In this document: positions 31,334-39,433 of the stretch, piece after piece
How positions within the stretch are numbered: position 1 is the first letter of the stretch
How the letters are laid out: each line of letters opens with the position of its first letter
Assembly: GCF_007896895.1 (NCBI RefSeq)
Contig: NZ_VOGW01000130.1
Location: forward strand, 12,315-56,072
DNA length: 43,758 nt
Reading direction: 5' to 3'
DNA from: Streptomyces misionensis
Lineage (GTDB): Bacteria; Actinomycetota; Actinomycetes; Streptomycetales; Streptomycetaceae
The notes under the pieces: model-generated
Told to the model about the DNA's origin: nothing
Database searches by the model: none
The model's input: only the letters and a program-made list of their open reading frames with translations
Program-made: the position numbers and the translations under genes

Positions 31334-33417
31334 CAGGCCTCCCCACGCCCGTCGTCCCCAGAGTCCTCCGGGCCTTCCAGCGGGCGCCCGGCCAGCGCGG
31401 CGGCCGGCCAGTCCCGGGAGGCCCGCCACAGCAGCGCGCCCGCCGCGGGGCGCAGATTGGACAGTTGCTCCAGCTCGAAGCGGAGCCGGTCGCACACCTT
31501 CGGATCGGGCAGCACCAGCGGGTCGGTCAGCTCCCACACCGCGTGCAGCAGCCGCCGCACCCGTAAGTGCAGTACGGCGTCCACGTCCTGCGGCACCGCG
31601 TACGCGGAGTCCGTGACCCCGAGCGCGACCACGGCCCGCCGGTTGCCGCGCCCGCTGAAGTCCCGGCCCTCGTCGTCGTGGGCGTGGAAGTAGGGCGCGG
31701 ACGCGATGAAGCGCAGGGTGCGCAGCCATGCCCGGGGGTCGGCGGTGGCGAAGTCGTCCCGCAGCCGCGCCACCGCCGACTCGGTGTTCCCGAGCGCGAG
31801 TTCGTGGTGCAGCCGGTACGGCGCCCGCTCCGGCTCCGTGTAGTGGTCGATCAGGGTCTCGTGCGCGCGGCGCCAGGACGCGTGGTCCGCGTCGCGCAGG
31901 TGCAGCCGCAGCAGCAGCAGCGCCCGCACGAATGCGTCACCGACGAACTGGCCCGGTACGAGGGGCAGTCCCTCGTCGGCGAGCAGTCTCTGGAGGGCGC
32001 GGACGTCCGCGGGCCCGAAGGTGTCCGGCAGCAGCGCCGCGGCCAGGGCGCACGCCGAGTCGTGGTCGTGGGCGGCGGCCAGCACGGTCAGCTCCTCCAG
32101 GTACTCGGCCGGCACCAGCCGGTCCAGCAGCGCCTGGTGGGCGGGCAGCCCCCGCCGGTCCTCGGCCGGCCTGAACTCCGCGGTGAGCAGCTCGCCCAGC
32201 GAGGTCACCCCCGGCAGGTGCTGCGCGGCCGACTCGGCGAGCAGCACCACGCCCAGCGGGTTCCCGCCGGTCAGCCGGTGGGCGGCGGCCGGGAGGTGGG
32301 ACGGTACGGCGGTGTCCGAGGACAGCGCGCCGACGATGTGCAGCGTGTCGTCGGCGCTCAGCGGGGACAGCGCGACCAGCAGGGCGCGCGAGGACGGCGC
32401 CGAGTCCGGCGCCCACTCGGTGCGCCGGGCGACCTCGGCCAGCTGCCGCCGCGTCGCGTTGGGCAGCTCCTCGCGTCCCTCGCCGCGCCGGGCGGCCACG
32501 AAGGCGACGCGGTCGCGGATGCCCTCGGAGCGGTCGCGCAGCACGGCCGCGGTCAGCTCGGGGCCCGGTGACGACTGGGCGTTGTCGAGCAGCACCAGGG
32601 GCCGGCCGAGGCGCTGCATCTTCGCCATGAACCCCGTGTACGCCTCGGTGAGGTCGGCGAGCAGGGCCCGTACCAGGTACCGCTCCGCGTGCTCGCGCGA
32701 GCCGCCGCCGTCCTGGAAGTGCTGGGACAGCAGGATCAGCCCGCGCTGGGCGCTGCCGCCCGCGTTCGGGTACGAGCGGTACCACTGGGACGCCTTCTGC
32801 TGCCGGTGGCCGGTGAACCCCTCGGCGACCGACTCCAGGGTGGCCTCGACCGCGCCCGAGACGAACGCGTTCCCGCCGGTGGCGGCCGCGACCACCTTCG
32901 CCGCGACCTTGGCCGCCCAGCGCCCGGCGAGCGAGCCGAACCGCCCGCCCCGCTCGTTCAGCAGCAGGATGCGTTCGACCTCCCGGCGGATGCGCTCCGA
33001 GTCGGCGTCGCCCCAGCCGCCGGCGGCCACCGCGACCAGGCCCGACATCAGCCGCGGGAAGGCGATCCGCCCGGCGCCGGTCACCGGCTCGGCCAGCTGC
33101 TCGGCGATCACCAGCAGCGCGAGGGCCGACGGCGACCAGGACTCGGGCGACCGGCCCGCGGGCGGCTCCGCGAACTGGCGCGCCGCGCAGTCGATCAACG
33201 CGACCGGCGTGTGCCCCTGGTAGGCCTCCCGCAGCTCGCCGAGCACCGCGCTCTTGCCCAGCCCCCGGGCGCCGGTGAGCACCACGAAGGGCGGCTCTTC
33301 CGGGTGCTCCAGAGCATGGGCGCGGTGGTGCCCGGGGGCCAGGCCCACCAGGCGCGGCGCGAGGCCGGCCGGCTCCGCGTCGAACAGGGCCCCCCGCCCG
33401 TGCAACCGTGTGTGCAC
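31333..33417 (-). CDS. STAND-like P-loop NTPase
   Basis: This is a 694-residue cytoplasmic NTPase. Walker A is GARGLGKS (49-56), Walker B is PLVLLDNA (273-280), and a TGGNPLGVVLL segment resembles the GxP motif of STAND/AAA signalling NTPases. The C-terminal ~300 residues are helical (for example DTFGPADVRALQRLLADEGL and LHHELALGNTESAVARLRDDF) and may be degenerate helical repeats. GTG 33417 has a GGGGGAG ribosome binding site 6 nt away. A TACACT -10 lies at 33444-33439. Translational overlap with the receptor gene suggests that they work together. No family member of known function comes to mind. Confidence 0.75.
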   Translation of the reverse strand: MHTRLHGRGALFDAEPAGLAPRLVGLAPGHHRAHALEHPEEPPFVVLTGARGLGKSAVLGELREAYQGHTPVALIDCAARQFAEPPAGRSPESWSPSALALLVIAEQLAEPVTGAGRIAFPRLMSGLVAVAAGGWGDADSERIRREVERILLLNERGGRFGSLAGRWAAKVAAKVVAAATGGNAFVSGAVEATLESVAEGFTGHRQQKASQWYRSYPNAGGSAQRGLILLSQHFQDGGGSREHAERYLVRALLADLTEAYTGFMAKMQRLGRPLVLLDNAQSSPGPELTAAVLRDRSEGIRDRVAFVAARRGEGREELPNATRRQLAEVARRTEWAPDSAPSSRALLVALSPLSADDTLHIVGALSSDTAVPSHLPAAAHRLTGGNPLGVVLLAESAAQHLPGVTSLGELLTAEFRPAEDRRGLPAHQALLDRLVPAEYLEELTVLAAAHDHDSACALAAALLPDTFGPADVRALQRLLADEGLPLVPGQFVGDAFVRALLLLRLHLRDADHASWRRAHETLIDHYTEPERAPYRLHHELALGNTESAVARLRDDFATADPRAWLRTLRFIASAPYFHAHDDEGRDFSGRGNRRAVVALGVTDSAYAVPQDVDAVLHLRVRRLLHAVWELTDPLVLPDPKVCDRLRFELEQLSNLRPAAGALLWRASRDWPAAALAGRPLEGPEDSGDDGRGEA

Positions 33418-33438
33418 AGCATCTCCCCCCTCAACGGC

Positions 33439-33444
33439 AGTGTA
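33439..33444 (-). promoter_or_regulatory. Candidate -10 for the NTPase-receptor operon
   Basis: TACACT, read on the minus strand and preceded by a T run, lies 21 nt upstream of GTG 33417 in the 86-nt gap after the condensation-domain gene. No convincing -35 was found. Confidence 0.4.
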
Positions 33445-33503
33445 AAAAGGGGCAGTTGGTTGACGCCAGGGCCAGTGTTGTCCGATTGCGTAACGATGTG
33501 CGC

Positions 33504-34910
33504 TCACGACACCGCCGACAGGCGCCCGTGGCCCGCCGAGGCGATGTGGTCCCGCAGCCGCTCGACGTAGAGCCGCATGTTCTTCGCGGCCACGTCGGTG
33601 TCCGGGTAGCGGCTGGCCAGCCACAGTCCCTCGTGCTGCCGGTTCACCCAGACGCACACCTGGTCGCCGTACGACACCCGCAGCAGCGCGTGCGCCCGCA
33701 TCTCCCGCCACCGCTCGGCGCCGGGCGCCGACCGGGTGTCCACGTAGGAGACGATCGAGTACAGGTCCGGCGAGGTCGGCCGGAAGTCCGCGCCGAGCAG
33801 CGCCAGCACCCGGGCCAGCGGCATCCGGGCCAGCGTCCGGTTGGCACCCAGCTCCGCCCGTACGGCCCGCAGCGCGTCCGGCAGGCCCCGGGCGCCGCCG
33901 ACCGGCACCTCGATCGGGGCACCGCCCACGTACCAGCCCACCGAGTCGGTCCAGCGCGAGCGCACCCGGGTGTGGAAGGGCACCACCGTGCGGTAGACCG
34001 ACTGCCCGCCCAGCTCCTGCACGATCAGCGCGGTCGCCGCCAGCACCCCGACCAGGGCCCCGCCGTACGGCCGGCAGTACGTTTCGAAGGCGGCCGCCGC
34101 GTCCGCGTCCGCGAGCGGTTCGCAGAGCATCGCCTGCCGGGGCAGCGGATCGCCGGGCGAAAGACCGAGGTCCACCGGGAAGCCCGGCAGGGTGCCGCCG
34201 CCGCGCCGGATGAACTCCCGCCAGCGCGCCACGATGTCGTGCCCGCCGTCGAGCCGGTCCGCGTCCGTCCGCTCCAGCTCGCAGAAGTCCACGTAACTGG
34301 CGGCGGGGGTGCGGGGCTCCTCGGCGCGGCCGCCGCGGACGGCTTCGTACAGCTCGCTCACCTCGGCGGCGATCCGGGTCAGCGAGTAGGCGTCCACGTT
34401 GCTGTGGTCGAAGGCCATGTACACGCTGGCGGAGTCCTCGCGCACGACGGCCGTGTAGATGAGGTTCGGCCAGCGCAGGGCGTCCGCGACGGCGTCGAAC
34501 CGGTCCTGGAGATGGCGCACGAGCCGGTCGGCGTCGGTGAACTCGCCCACGTCCGCCCGGCTCAGCCGCACATCGGCGGGATCGAGGGTGAACCGGCGCA
34601 GCTCCTCACCCACCCAGCGGAAACCGCTGCGCAGCGTCTCGTGGCGCAGTGTCCAGGAGCGCAGCGCCGCTTGCAGGGCGTCGAGGTCGACCGGGCCCGG
34701 CAGGTCGAACGCGGTGCCCAGCCAGGTCGGCACGAACAGGCCGTCCTCCCGGACGCACCTGGCGGTCCGGATGTGCGACTCCTGGATGTAGGCCGGCGGC
34801 CGGGAGTCCTCCGGCAGCCGCGTCGCCGCCGCGACGGTGGCCGGGCTCAGCGTCCACTCGACGAGCCGTCCCGGCCGTACCCCGCAGCGCTGGATGTCAG
34901 TGATTCGCAC
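33504..34910 (-). CDS. Stand-alone condensation-domain protein
   Basis: This is a 468-residue protein resembling a single NRPS condensation or PapA-like acyltransferase domain. Visible motifs are LRSWTLRHETLRSGF (about 83-97) and AFDHSNVDAYS (166-176). In the latter the catalytic His169 and Asp173 of HHxxxDG are kept, but the first His is Asp168 and Gly is Ala174. The C-terminal half (YRTVVPFHTRVRSRWTDSVGWYVGG) fits the latch/second lobe. GTG 34910 follows a GGGAG ribosome binding site. No carrier protein, adenylation domain or polyketide synthase gene is nearby. It lies just upstream of the NTPase-receptor pair on the same strand. The acyl substrates are unknown. Confidence 0.8.
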   Translation of the reverse strand: MRITDIQRCGVRPGRLVEWTLSPATVAAATRLPEDSRPPAYIQESHIRTARCVREDGLFVPTWLGTAFDLPGPVDLDALQAALRSWTLRHETLRSGFRWVGEELRRFTLDPADVRLSRADVGEFTDADRLVRHLQDRFDAVADALRWPNLIYTAVVREDSASVYMAFDHSNVDAYSLTRIAAEVSELYEAVRGGRAEEPRTPAASYVDFCELERTDADRLDGGHDIVARWREFIRRGGGTLPGFPVDLGLSPGDPLPRQAMLCEPLADADAAAAFETYCRPYGGALVGVLAATALIVQELGGQSVYRTVVPFHTRVRSRWTDSVGWYVGGAPIEVPVGGARGLPDALRAVRAELGANRTLARMPLARVLALLGADFRPTSPDLYSIVSYVDTRSAPGAERWREMRAHALLRVSYGDQVCVWVNRQHEGLWLASRYPDTDVAAKNMRLYVERLRDHIASAGHGRLSAVS

Positions 34911-34928
34911 GCGTCTCCCATCGCAGAA

Positions 34929-34955
34929 GGGGGCCCCTGCTGGATGCGGGCCCCC
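34929..34955 (-). promoter_or_regulatory. Leader hairpin of the condensation-domain gene
   Basis: GGGGGCCC (34929-34936) and GGGCCCCC (34948-34955) form an 8-bp GC stem with an 11-nt loop, 19 nt upstream of GTG 34910. It could be an attenuator, or a terminator protecting the gene from the TetR remnant's transcript. Confidence 0.4.
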
Positions 34956-35074
34956 CGTCAAGGCAATGACGCGGGACGCGGCCGGGACATGCCCGACGGT
35001 GGCATTTCAACGGATCGGGTGGCAGGCCGAACGGGGAAGTGATTAACCGACGGTGACCCTCGTGCCGCCGCTTC

Positions 35075-35345
35075 TCAGCCGTCCCCCGCGGTGTCCGCCG
35101 CGACCGACCGCCAGATCCGCTCGGGCAGCAGCACCGCGGCCCGGTCGAGATCGACGTCACCGACCCCCGACAGCCACCGCCGGGCCACCGCGACCACCGG
35201 TCCGAGGATCAGGGACTCGATCAACGGCGCGGGCAGCGGCGCGAGTTCGCCCCGTTCGACATGGCCCTCGAGCCACTGCCCGAGCGGCGAGACCCGCGCC
35301 TCCTGGGCGTCGCGCAGCCGCTGTCCGTCGGCCATGCCCCGCCGG
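35075..35345 (-). pseudogene. TetR-family regulator, C-terminal remnant
   Basis: The minus-strand frame ends at 35075 and reads MADGQRLRDAQEARVSPLG, then GELAPLPAPLIESLILGPVV and DRAAVLLPERIWRSV. This matches the last ~85 residues of TetR regulators. The DNA-binding N-terminal half is missing: upstream of about 35345 the frame becomes non-coding on this strand and the ricin-like remnant begins on the other. It is most likely the surviving end of a truncated gene. Confidence 0.65.
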
Positions 35346-35686
35346 TCCGCGGACGCGGCAAGTGCCTCACCCAGGTCTACGGCGCCGTCGGCTTCGGCGG
35401 CTGCTCCGACTCCGCCGCCCGCTGGACCTTCCGCAGCGCGTCCGGCGGCACGGTGAAGATCGTCAACGTCTCCACGGGCGCCTGCCTCAGCTCCAGCATG
35501 AAGGGCCAGAACGCCGCCGTCGCCGACTGCGGCAGCATCAGCTCCGCCATCCTGTGGCACACCGGCTCCGGCAACACCCTGAGCACGGCCTTCGACGGCG
35601 GCTGCCTCGCCCTCTCCTTCGGCGGCAACGTCTCCACGCAGACCTGCCGGCCGGGCACGGCCGCGCAGAACTGGGCGAGGACCTGA
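35346..35686 (+). pseudogene. Ricin-type beta-trefoil lectin domain, C-terminal remnant
   Basis: The plus-strand frame from about 35350 reads GKCLTQVYGAVGFGGCSDS, then ARWTFRSASGGTVKIVNVST, GACLSSSMKGQNAAVADCG and CRPGTAAQNWART before the stop at 35686. Spaced cysteines, the final QNW and the trefoil-like repeats fit the end of a ricin-type lectin domain of a secreted protein. The signal peptide and catalytic or first lobe are missing. The frame is open into the antisense of the TetR remnant, but that extension is not coding-like. It is a remnant. Confidence 0.65.
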
Positions 35687-35721
35687 GGAGACCCGCCCCG
35701 CGGCACCGGCCGAAGGGCGCC

Positions 35722-35768
35722 GCCGAGCGCCCCGGAACGGCTCGGCCGGGCCCGGTTGCCGGGCCCGG
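35722..35768 (+). terminator. Two tandem hairpins upstream of the UbiD-like gene
   Basis: GCCGAGC/GCTCGGC (35722-35728 with 35740-35746) is followed by CCGGGCCCGG-TTG-CCGGGCCCGG (35746-35768). They end transcription from the ricin remnant side and isolate the menaquinone genes. Confidence 0.6.
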
Positions 35769-35794
35769 GGGGCGGGTGGCCGATACTGGGACGC

Positions 35795-37246
35795 ATGGCT
35801 TACGACGATCTTCGCTCCCTGCTCCGGGCCCTGGAGCGCGAGGGAGACCTCAAGCGCATCAAGGCCGAGGTCGACCCCTACCTGGAAGTCGGGGAGATCG
35901 TCGACCGGGTGCAGAAGGCCGGCGGACCGGCGCTGCTCTTCGAGAACGTCAAGGGCTCGGCGATGCCGCTGGCCATGAACGTCTTCGGCACCGACCGCCG
36001 GCTGCTGAAGGCGCTGGGCCTGAAGTCCTTCGGCGAGATCTCCGAGAAGATCGGCGGGCTGCTGCGGCCCGAGCTGCCGCACGGCTTCGTCGGCGTCCGC
36101 GAGGCGTTCGGCAAGCTCGGCGCGATGGCGCACGTGCCGCCCCGGAAGATCAAGGAAGCGCCCGTGCAGGAGGTCGTCCTGCGCGGCGACGACGTCGACC
36201 TCGACCGCCTCCCCGCCCTGTTCACCTGGCCCAAGGACGGCGGCTCCTTCTTCAACCTGGGCCTGACCCACACCAAGGACCCCGAGACCGGCATCCGCAA
36301 CCTGGGCCTGTACCGCCTCCAGCGCCACGACCGGCGCACCATCGGCATGCACTGGCAGATCCACAAGGACAGCCGCAATCACTACCAGGTGGCCGCGCGC
36401 CGGGGCGAGCGCCTGCCGGTCGCCATCGCCTTCGGCTGCCCCCCGGCCGTCACGTACGCCTCCACCGCCCCGCTCCCCGGCGACATCGACGAGTACCTGT
36501 TCGCCGGGTTCCTCGCGGGCAAGCGGATCGAGATGGTCGACTGCAAGACCGTGCCGCTCCAGGTCCCGGCCCAGGCCGAGGTCGTCCTGGAGGGCTGGCT
36601 GGAGCCGGGCGAGATGCTGCCCGAGGGCCCCTTCGGCGACCACACCGGCTTCTACACCCCGCAGGAGCCCTTCCCCGCGCTGAAGATCGACTGCGTGACG
36701 ATGCGCAGGCGCCCGCTGCTCCAGTCGATCGTGGTCGGCCGGCCCCCGACCGAGGACGGTCCCCTCGGCCGCGCCACGGAACGCTTCTTCCTGCCGCTGC
36801 TGAAGATCATCGTCCCGGACATCGTGGACTACCACCTGCCCGAGGCCGGCGGCTTCCACAACTGCGCGATCGTCTCGATCGACAAGAAGTACCCGAAGCA
36901 CGCGCAGAAGGTGATGCACGCGATCTGGGGGGCCCACATGATGTCCCTCACCAAGCTGATCGTGGTCGTGGACGCCGACTGCGACGTCCACGATCTGCAC
37001 GAGGTCGCCTGGCGCGCCCTCGGCAACACCGACTACGCCCGTGACCTCACGGTCGTGGAAGGCCCCGTCGACCATCTCGACCACGCCTCCTACCAGCAGT
37101 TCTGGGGCGGCAAGGCCGGGATCGACGCCACGAGGAAGTGGCCGGAGGAGGGCTACACGCGCGACGGCGGGTGGCCGGACATGGTCCTGTCGGACCCGGA
37201 TACGGCGGCCCTGGTGGACCGCCGCTGGAAGGAGTACGGCCTGTGA
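35795..37246 (+). CDS. mqnL: UbiD-like decarboxylase of menaquinone (futalosine) pathway
   Basis: This is a 483-residue UbiD-family prenyl-FMN-dependent decarboxylase. Motifs include FNLGLTHTKDPETGIRNLGLYRLQ (about 150-173, carrying the Arg of the catalytic triad) and LPEGPFGDHTGFYTPQ (with Glu and Asp/Glu positions). In Streptomyces this gene with its UbiA-like and UbiX-like neighbours is assigned to late steps of the futalosine route, decarboxylating the prenylated naphthoate. ATG 35795 lies 7 nt after a GATACT -10 (35782-35787) with no ribosome binding site, so a leaderless transcript is likely. GTGA overlap couples it to the prenyltransferase. The name follows the mqnL/mqnP/mqnM scheme. 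Confidence 0.88.
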   Translation: MAYDDLRSLLRALEREGDLKRIKAEVDPYLEVGEIVDRVQKAGGPALLFENVKGSAMPLAMNVFGTDRRLLKALGLKSFGEISEKIGGLLRPELPHGFVGVREAFGKLGAMAHVPPRKIKEAPVQEVVLRGDDVDLDRLPALFTWPKDGGSFFNLGLTHTKDPETGIRNLGLYRLQRHDRRTIGMHWQIHKDSRNHYQVAARRGERLPVAIAFGCPPAVTYASTAPLPGDIDEYLFAGFLAGKRIEMVDCKTVPLQVPAQAEVVLEGWLEPGEMLPEGPFGDHTGFYTPQEPFPALKIDCVTMRRRPLLQSIVVGRPPTEDGPLGRATERFFLPLLKIIVPDIVDYHLPEAGGFHNCAIVSIDKKYPKHAQKVMHAIWGAHMMSLTKLIVVVDADCDVHDLHEVAWRALGNTDYARDLTVVEGPVDHLDHASYQQFWGGKAGIDATRKWPEEGYTRDGGWPDMVLSDPDTAALVDRRWKEYGL

Positions 37247-38142
37247 GCACGGCCGCCGCCATGCCCCGGCCGGGGCGCACCAAGGCGTTCCTGCGCCTGG
37301 TGATGATCGAGCACTCGGTCTTCGCGCTGCCCTTCGCGTACATCGCCTCGCTGACGGCGATGTACGAGTGGGACGAGAACATCCACTGGGGCCGGTTGCT
37401 GCTGGTCACGGTGTGCATGGTCGGTCTGCGCACGTTCGCGATGGCCGTCAACCGGATCATCGACCGCGAGATCGACGCCCGCAATCCGCGTACCGCCCAC
37501 CGCGAGCTGGTGACGGGCGCGATGTCGGTGCGGCACGCCTGGACGGGCGCGCTGGTCGCCCTGGTGATCTTCCTGGGCGCGGCGGCGCTGCTGAACCCGC
37601 TGTGCCTGGCGCTCGCCCCGGTCGCGGTGATCCCGATGGTGGTCTACCCCTACGGGAAGCGCTTCACCAACTTCCCGCAGGCCATCCTGGGCCTGGCCCA
37701 GGCCATGGGCCCGATCGGCGGCTGGCTGGCCATCTCCGGCACCTGGTCCTGGGACGCGGTGGTCCTCGGCCTCGCGGTCGGCATCTGGATCGGCGGCTTC
37801 GACCTGATCTACGCCTGCCAGGACGTGGAGACGGACCGCGCCATCGGCGTGAAGTCGGTGCCGGCCCGCTTCGGTGTCCCGGCCGCGATCCGGGGCGCCC
37901 GCGTCTGCCACACGATCACCACCGCGCTCTTCGTCTGGTACGCCCTCGCCACCCACGCCGGCCCGTTCTTCTGGCTGGGCCTGGTGATCGTCGCCGGTGC
38001 CTTCCTCTACGAGCACTCCATCGTCCGCCCCAACGACCTCTCCCGCCTCAACCGGGCGTTCTTCAGCGTCAACGGTTTCATCGGGATCGCCCTGTTCGTG
38101 TGCGCTCTGCTGGACCTGCTGGTCCGGGGTCTGTCCGTCTGA
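37243..38142 (+). CDS. mqnP: UbiA-family prenyltransferase of menaquinone pathway
   Basis: This is a 299-residue membrane prenyltransferase with eight to nine predicted helices. The two Asp-rich motifs are NRIIDREID (about 67-75) and YACQDVETDRAIG (about 190-202); they bind Mg-pyrophosphate of the polyprenyl donor. Flanked by UbiD-like and UbiX-like genes and near mqnE, it should prenylate 1,4-dihydroxy-6-naphthoate. GTG 37243 overlaps the UbiD-like stop by 4 nt. Confidence 0.92.
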   Translation: MSTAAAMPRPGRTKAFLRLVMIEHSVFALPFAYIASLTAMYEWDENIHWGRLLLVTVCMVGLRTFAMAVNRIIDREIDARNPRTAHRELVTGAMSVRHAWTGALVALVIFLGAAALLNPLCLALAPVAVIPMVVYPYGKRFTNFPQAILGLAQAMGPIGGWLAISGTWSWDAVVLGLAVGIWIGGFDLIYACQDVETDRAIGVKSVPARFGVPAAIRGARVCHTITTALFVWYALATHAGPFFWLGLVIVAGAFLYEHSIVRPNDLSRLNRAFFSVNGFIGIALFVCALLDLLVRGLSV

Positions 38143-38169
38143 ACCCGGCGCCCGCGCCCGGGTCTTGCC

Positions 38170-38194
38170 CCCACCCGGCCTGAGCCCGGGTGGG
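38170..38194 (+). terminator. Hairpin after the prenyltransferase gene
   Basis: CCCACCCGG (38170-38178) and CCGGGTGGG (38186-38194) form a perfect 9-bp stem with a 7-nt loop between the prenyltransferase and UbiX-like genes. The latter has its own promoter directly after it. Confidence 0.55.
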
Positions 38195-38202
38195 CGCGCC
38201 GG

Positions 38203-38208
38203 TACGCT
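38203..38208 (+). promoter_or_regulatory. -10 box of leaderless UbiX-like gene
   Basis: TACGCT ends 6 nt before GTG 38215, where transcription would begin exactly at the start codon. No ribosome binding site is needed, and none is seen. Confidence 0.5.
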
Positions 38209-38214
38209 CAAGGT

Positions 38215-38889
38215 GTGAACGCAGGAGAAACGCGGCGCGTGCCTTGGATCGTGGGGGTGTCCGGAGCTTCCGGGACTCCCTATGCGGCTGCCGTGCTGCG
38301 GGCGCTGCTGGGGGCGGGGGAGGCGGTGGACCTGGTGGTCAGCCGGGCCTCCCGGCTGACGCTGCTGGACGAGACGGGGATCTCGTTCCGGGACGCCCAC
38401 TGGCAGGACGACCTGCGGGAATGGCTGGCCCGGGGCGCCGACGGCAAGCCCGGGACCTTCGATGTGGACCTCACCGGGGTGCGGTACTGGAACGCGGGCG
38501 ACCTCGCGGCGGGGCCGTCCTCCGGCTCGTATCCGGCGAAGGGCATGCTGATCGTGCCCGCCTCCACCGCCTGTGTGGCCGGCGTCGCGCTCGGGCTGTC
38601 CAAGGACCTGCTCCAGCGCACCGCGAGCGTCATGCTGAAGGAACGCCGGACCCTGGTCGTCGCCGTTCGGGAGACCCCGCTGAACGGCCAGACCCTGCGG
38701 CACCTCGTCGCCCTGGACGACGCCGGCGCCTCGGTCGTCCCCGCCTCGCCCGCCTTCTACGCGGGCGCCACCCACATCCAGGATCTGGTGGACTTCGTCG
38801 CCGGGCGGGTGCTGGACGCGGCGGGTGTCGAACACGGCCTGTACCGGCGCTGGCGCGGCGAGCTGGGCGGCGGTACGACCCAGCAGTAG
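38215..38889 (+). CDS. mqnM: UbiX-like flavin prenyltransferase
   Basis: This is a 224-residue flavoprotein that makes prenyl-FMN, the cofactor of UbiD. Motifs are VGVSGASGTPYAAAVLRALL (about 12-31), PSSGSYPAKGMLIVPASTACVAGVALGLSKDLLQRTASVMLKERR (about 100-144, the FMN and dimethylallyl phosphate site) and VVAVRETPLN. It supplies the partner UbiD-like enzyme two genes upstream. GTG 38215 is chosen because a -10 hexamer lies 6 nt upstream, giving a leaderless mRNA. Confidence 0.93.
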   Translation: MNAGETRRVPWIVGVSGASGTPYAAAVLRALLGAGEAVDLVVSRASRLTLLDETGISFRDAHWQDDLREWLARGADGKPGTFDVDLTGVRYWNAGDLAAGPSSGSYPAKGMLIVPASTACVAGVALGLSKDLLQRTASVMLKERRTLVVAVRETPLNGQTLRHLVALDDAGASVVPASPAFYAGATHIQDLVDFVAGRVLDAAGVEHGLYRRWRGELGGGTTQQ

Positions 38890-38939
38890 CGCTCTATCCC
38901 TCATCACTCGAGAACTCTTCAGCGGAAGGCTTCGATCGC

Positions 38940-39395
38940 ATGGACGCGGTGGACAGGCAGCTCATCCAGGCCCTGAGGGAGAACGGCCGGGCCTCATACG
39001 CGGAGCTGGGACGCCTCGTCGGGCTGTCGGGCCCCAGCGTCACCGACCGCATCAACCGGCTGGAGGCGGCCGGGGTCATCACCGGTTACCGTGCCACGGT
39101 CGACTCGGCCTCCCTCGGCCTCGGCGTCACCGCCCTGATCGGCATCTCGCTCTCCGACGCCGCCGATCACGAGGACGTGGCGCAGCGGCTGCGGGACCTC
39201 AAGGAGATCGAGGACTGCTGGTTCATCGCCGGCGACGACTCCTTCATGCTCAAGGCGCGGGCGACCGACGTGGACGGCCTGGAGCGGATCATCCGCCGGC
39301 TCAGCGGCACCAAGGGCGTGTCCCGGACCCGTACCACGATCGTGCTCTCCACCAAGTGGGAGAACCGGGTCGGGGAGCTGCCGGAAGAGGTCTAG
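38940..39395 (+). CDS. Lrp/AsnC-family transcriptional regulator
   Basis: This is a 151-residue regulator. The N-terminal helix-turn-helix is in MDAVDRQLIQALRENGRASYAELGRLVGLSGPSVTDRINRLEAAGVI (1-47). The C-terminal RAM ligand-binding/oligomerisation domain is ALIGISLSDAADHEDVAQRLRDLKEIEDCWFIAGDDSFMLKARATDVD (about 66-113). ATG 38940 follows a GGAAGG ribosome binding site. Its conserved position inside the menaquinone gene cluster suggests that it may regulate those genes or respond to an amino acid; neither is shown. Confidence 0.92.
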   Translation: MDAVDRQLIQALRENGRASYAELGRLVGLSGPSVTDRINRLEAAGVITGYRATVDSASLGLGVTALIGISLSDAADHEDVAQRLRDLKEIEDCWFIAGDDSFMLKARATDVDGLERIIRRLSGTKGVSRTRTTIVLSTKWENRVGELPEEV

Positions 39396-39433
39396 GGATA
39401 CCGTAGGCCGGACTGTCGTAGAAAGGTGTTGGC

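Noticed and set aside
33504..34910. Nonribosomal peptide biosynthetic cluster
   Set aside because: Only one condensation-like domain is present, with no adenylation domain, carrier protein, thioesterase or transporter nearby.
35261..35345. N-terminal extension of the ricin-like frame
   Set aside because: It is antisense to the conserved end of the TetR remnant and carries no signal peptide.
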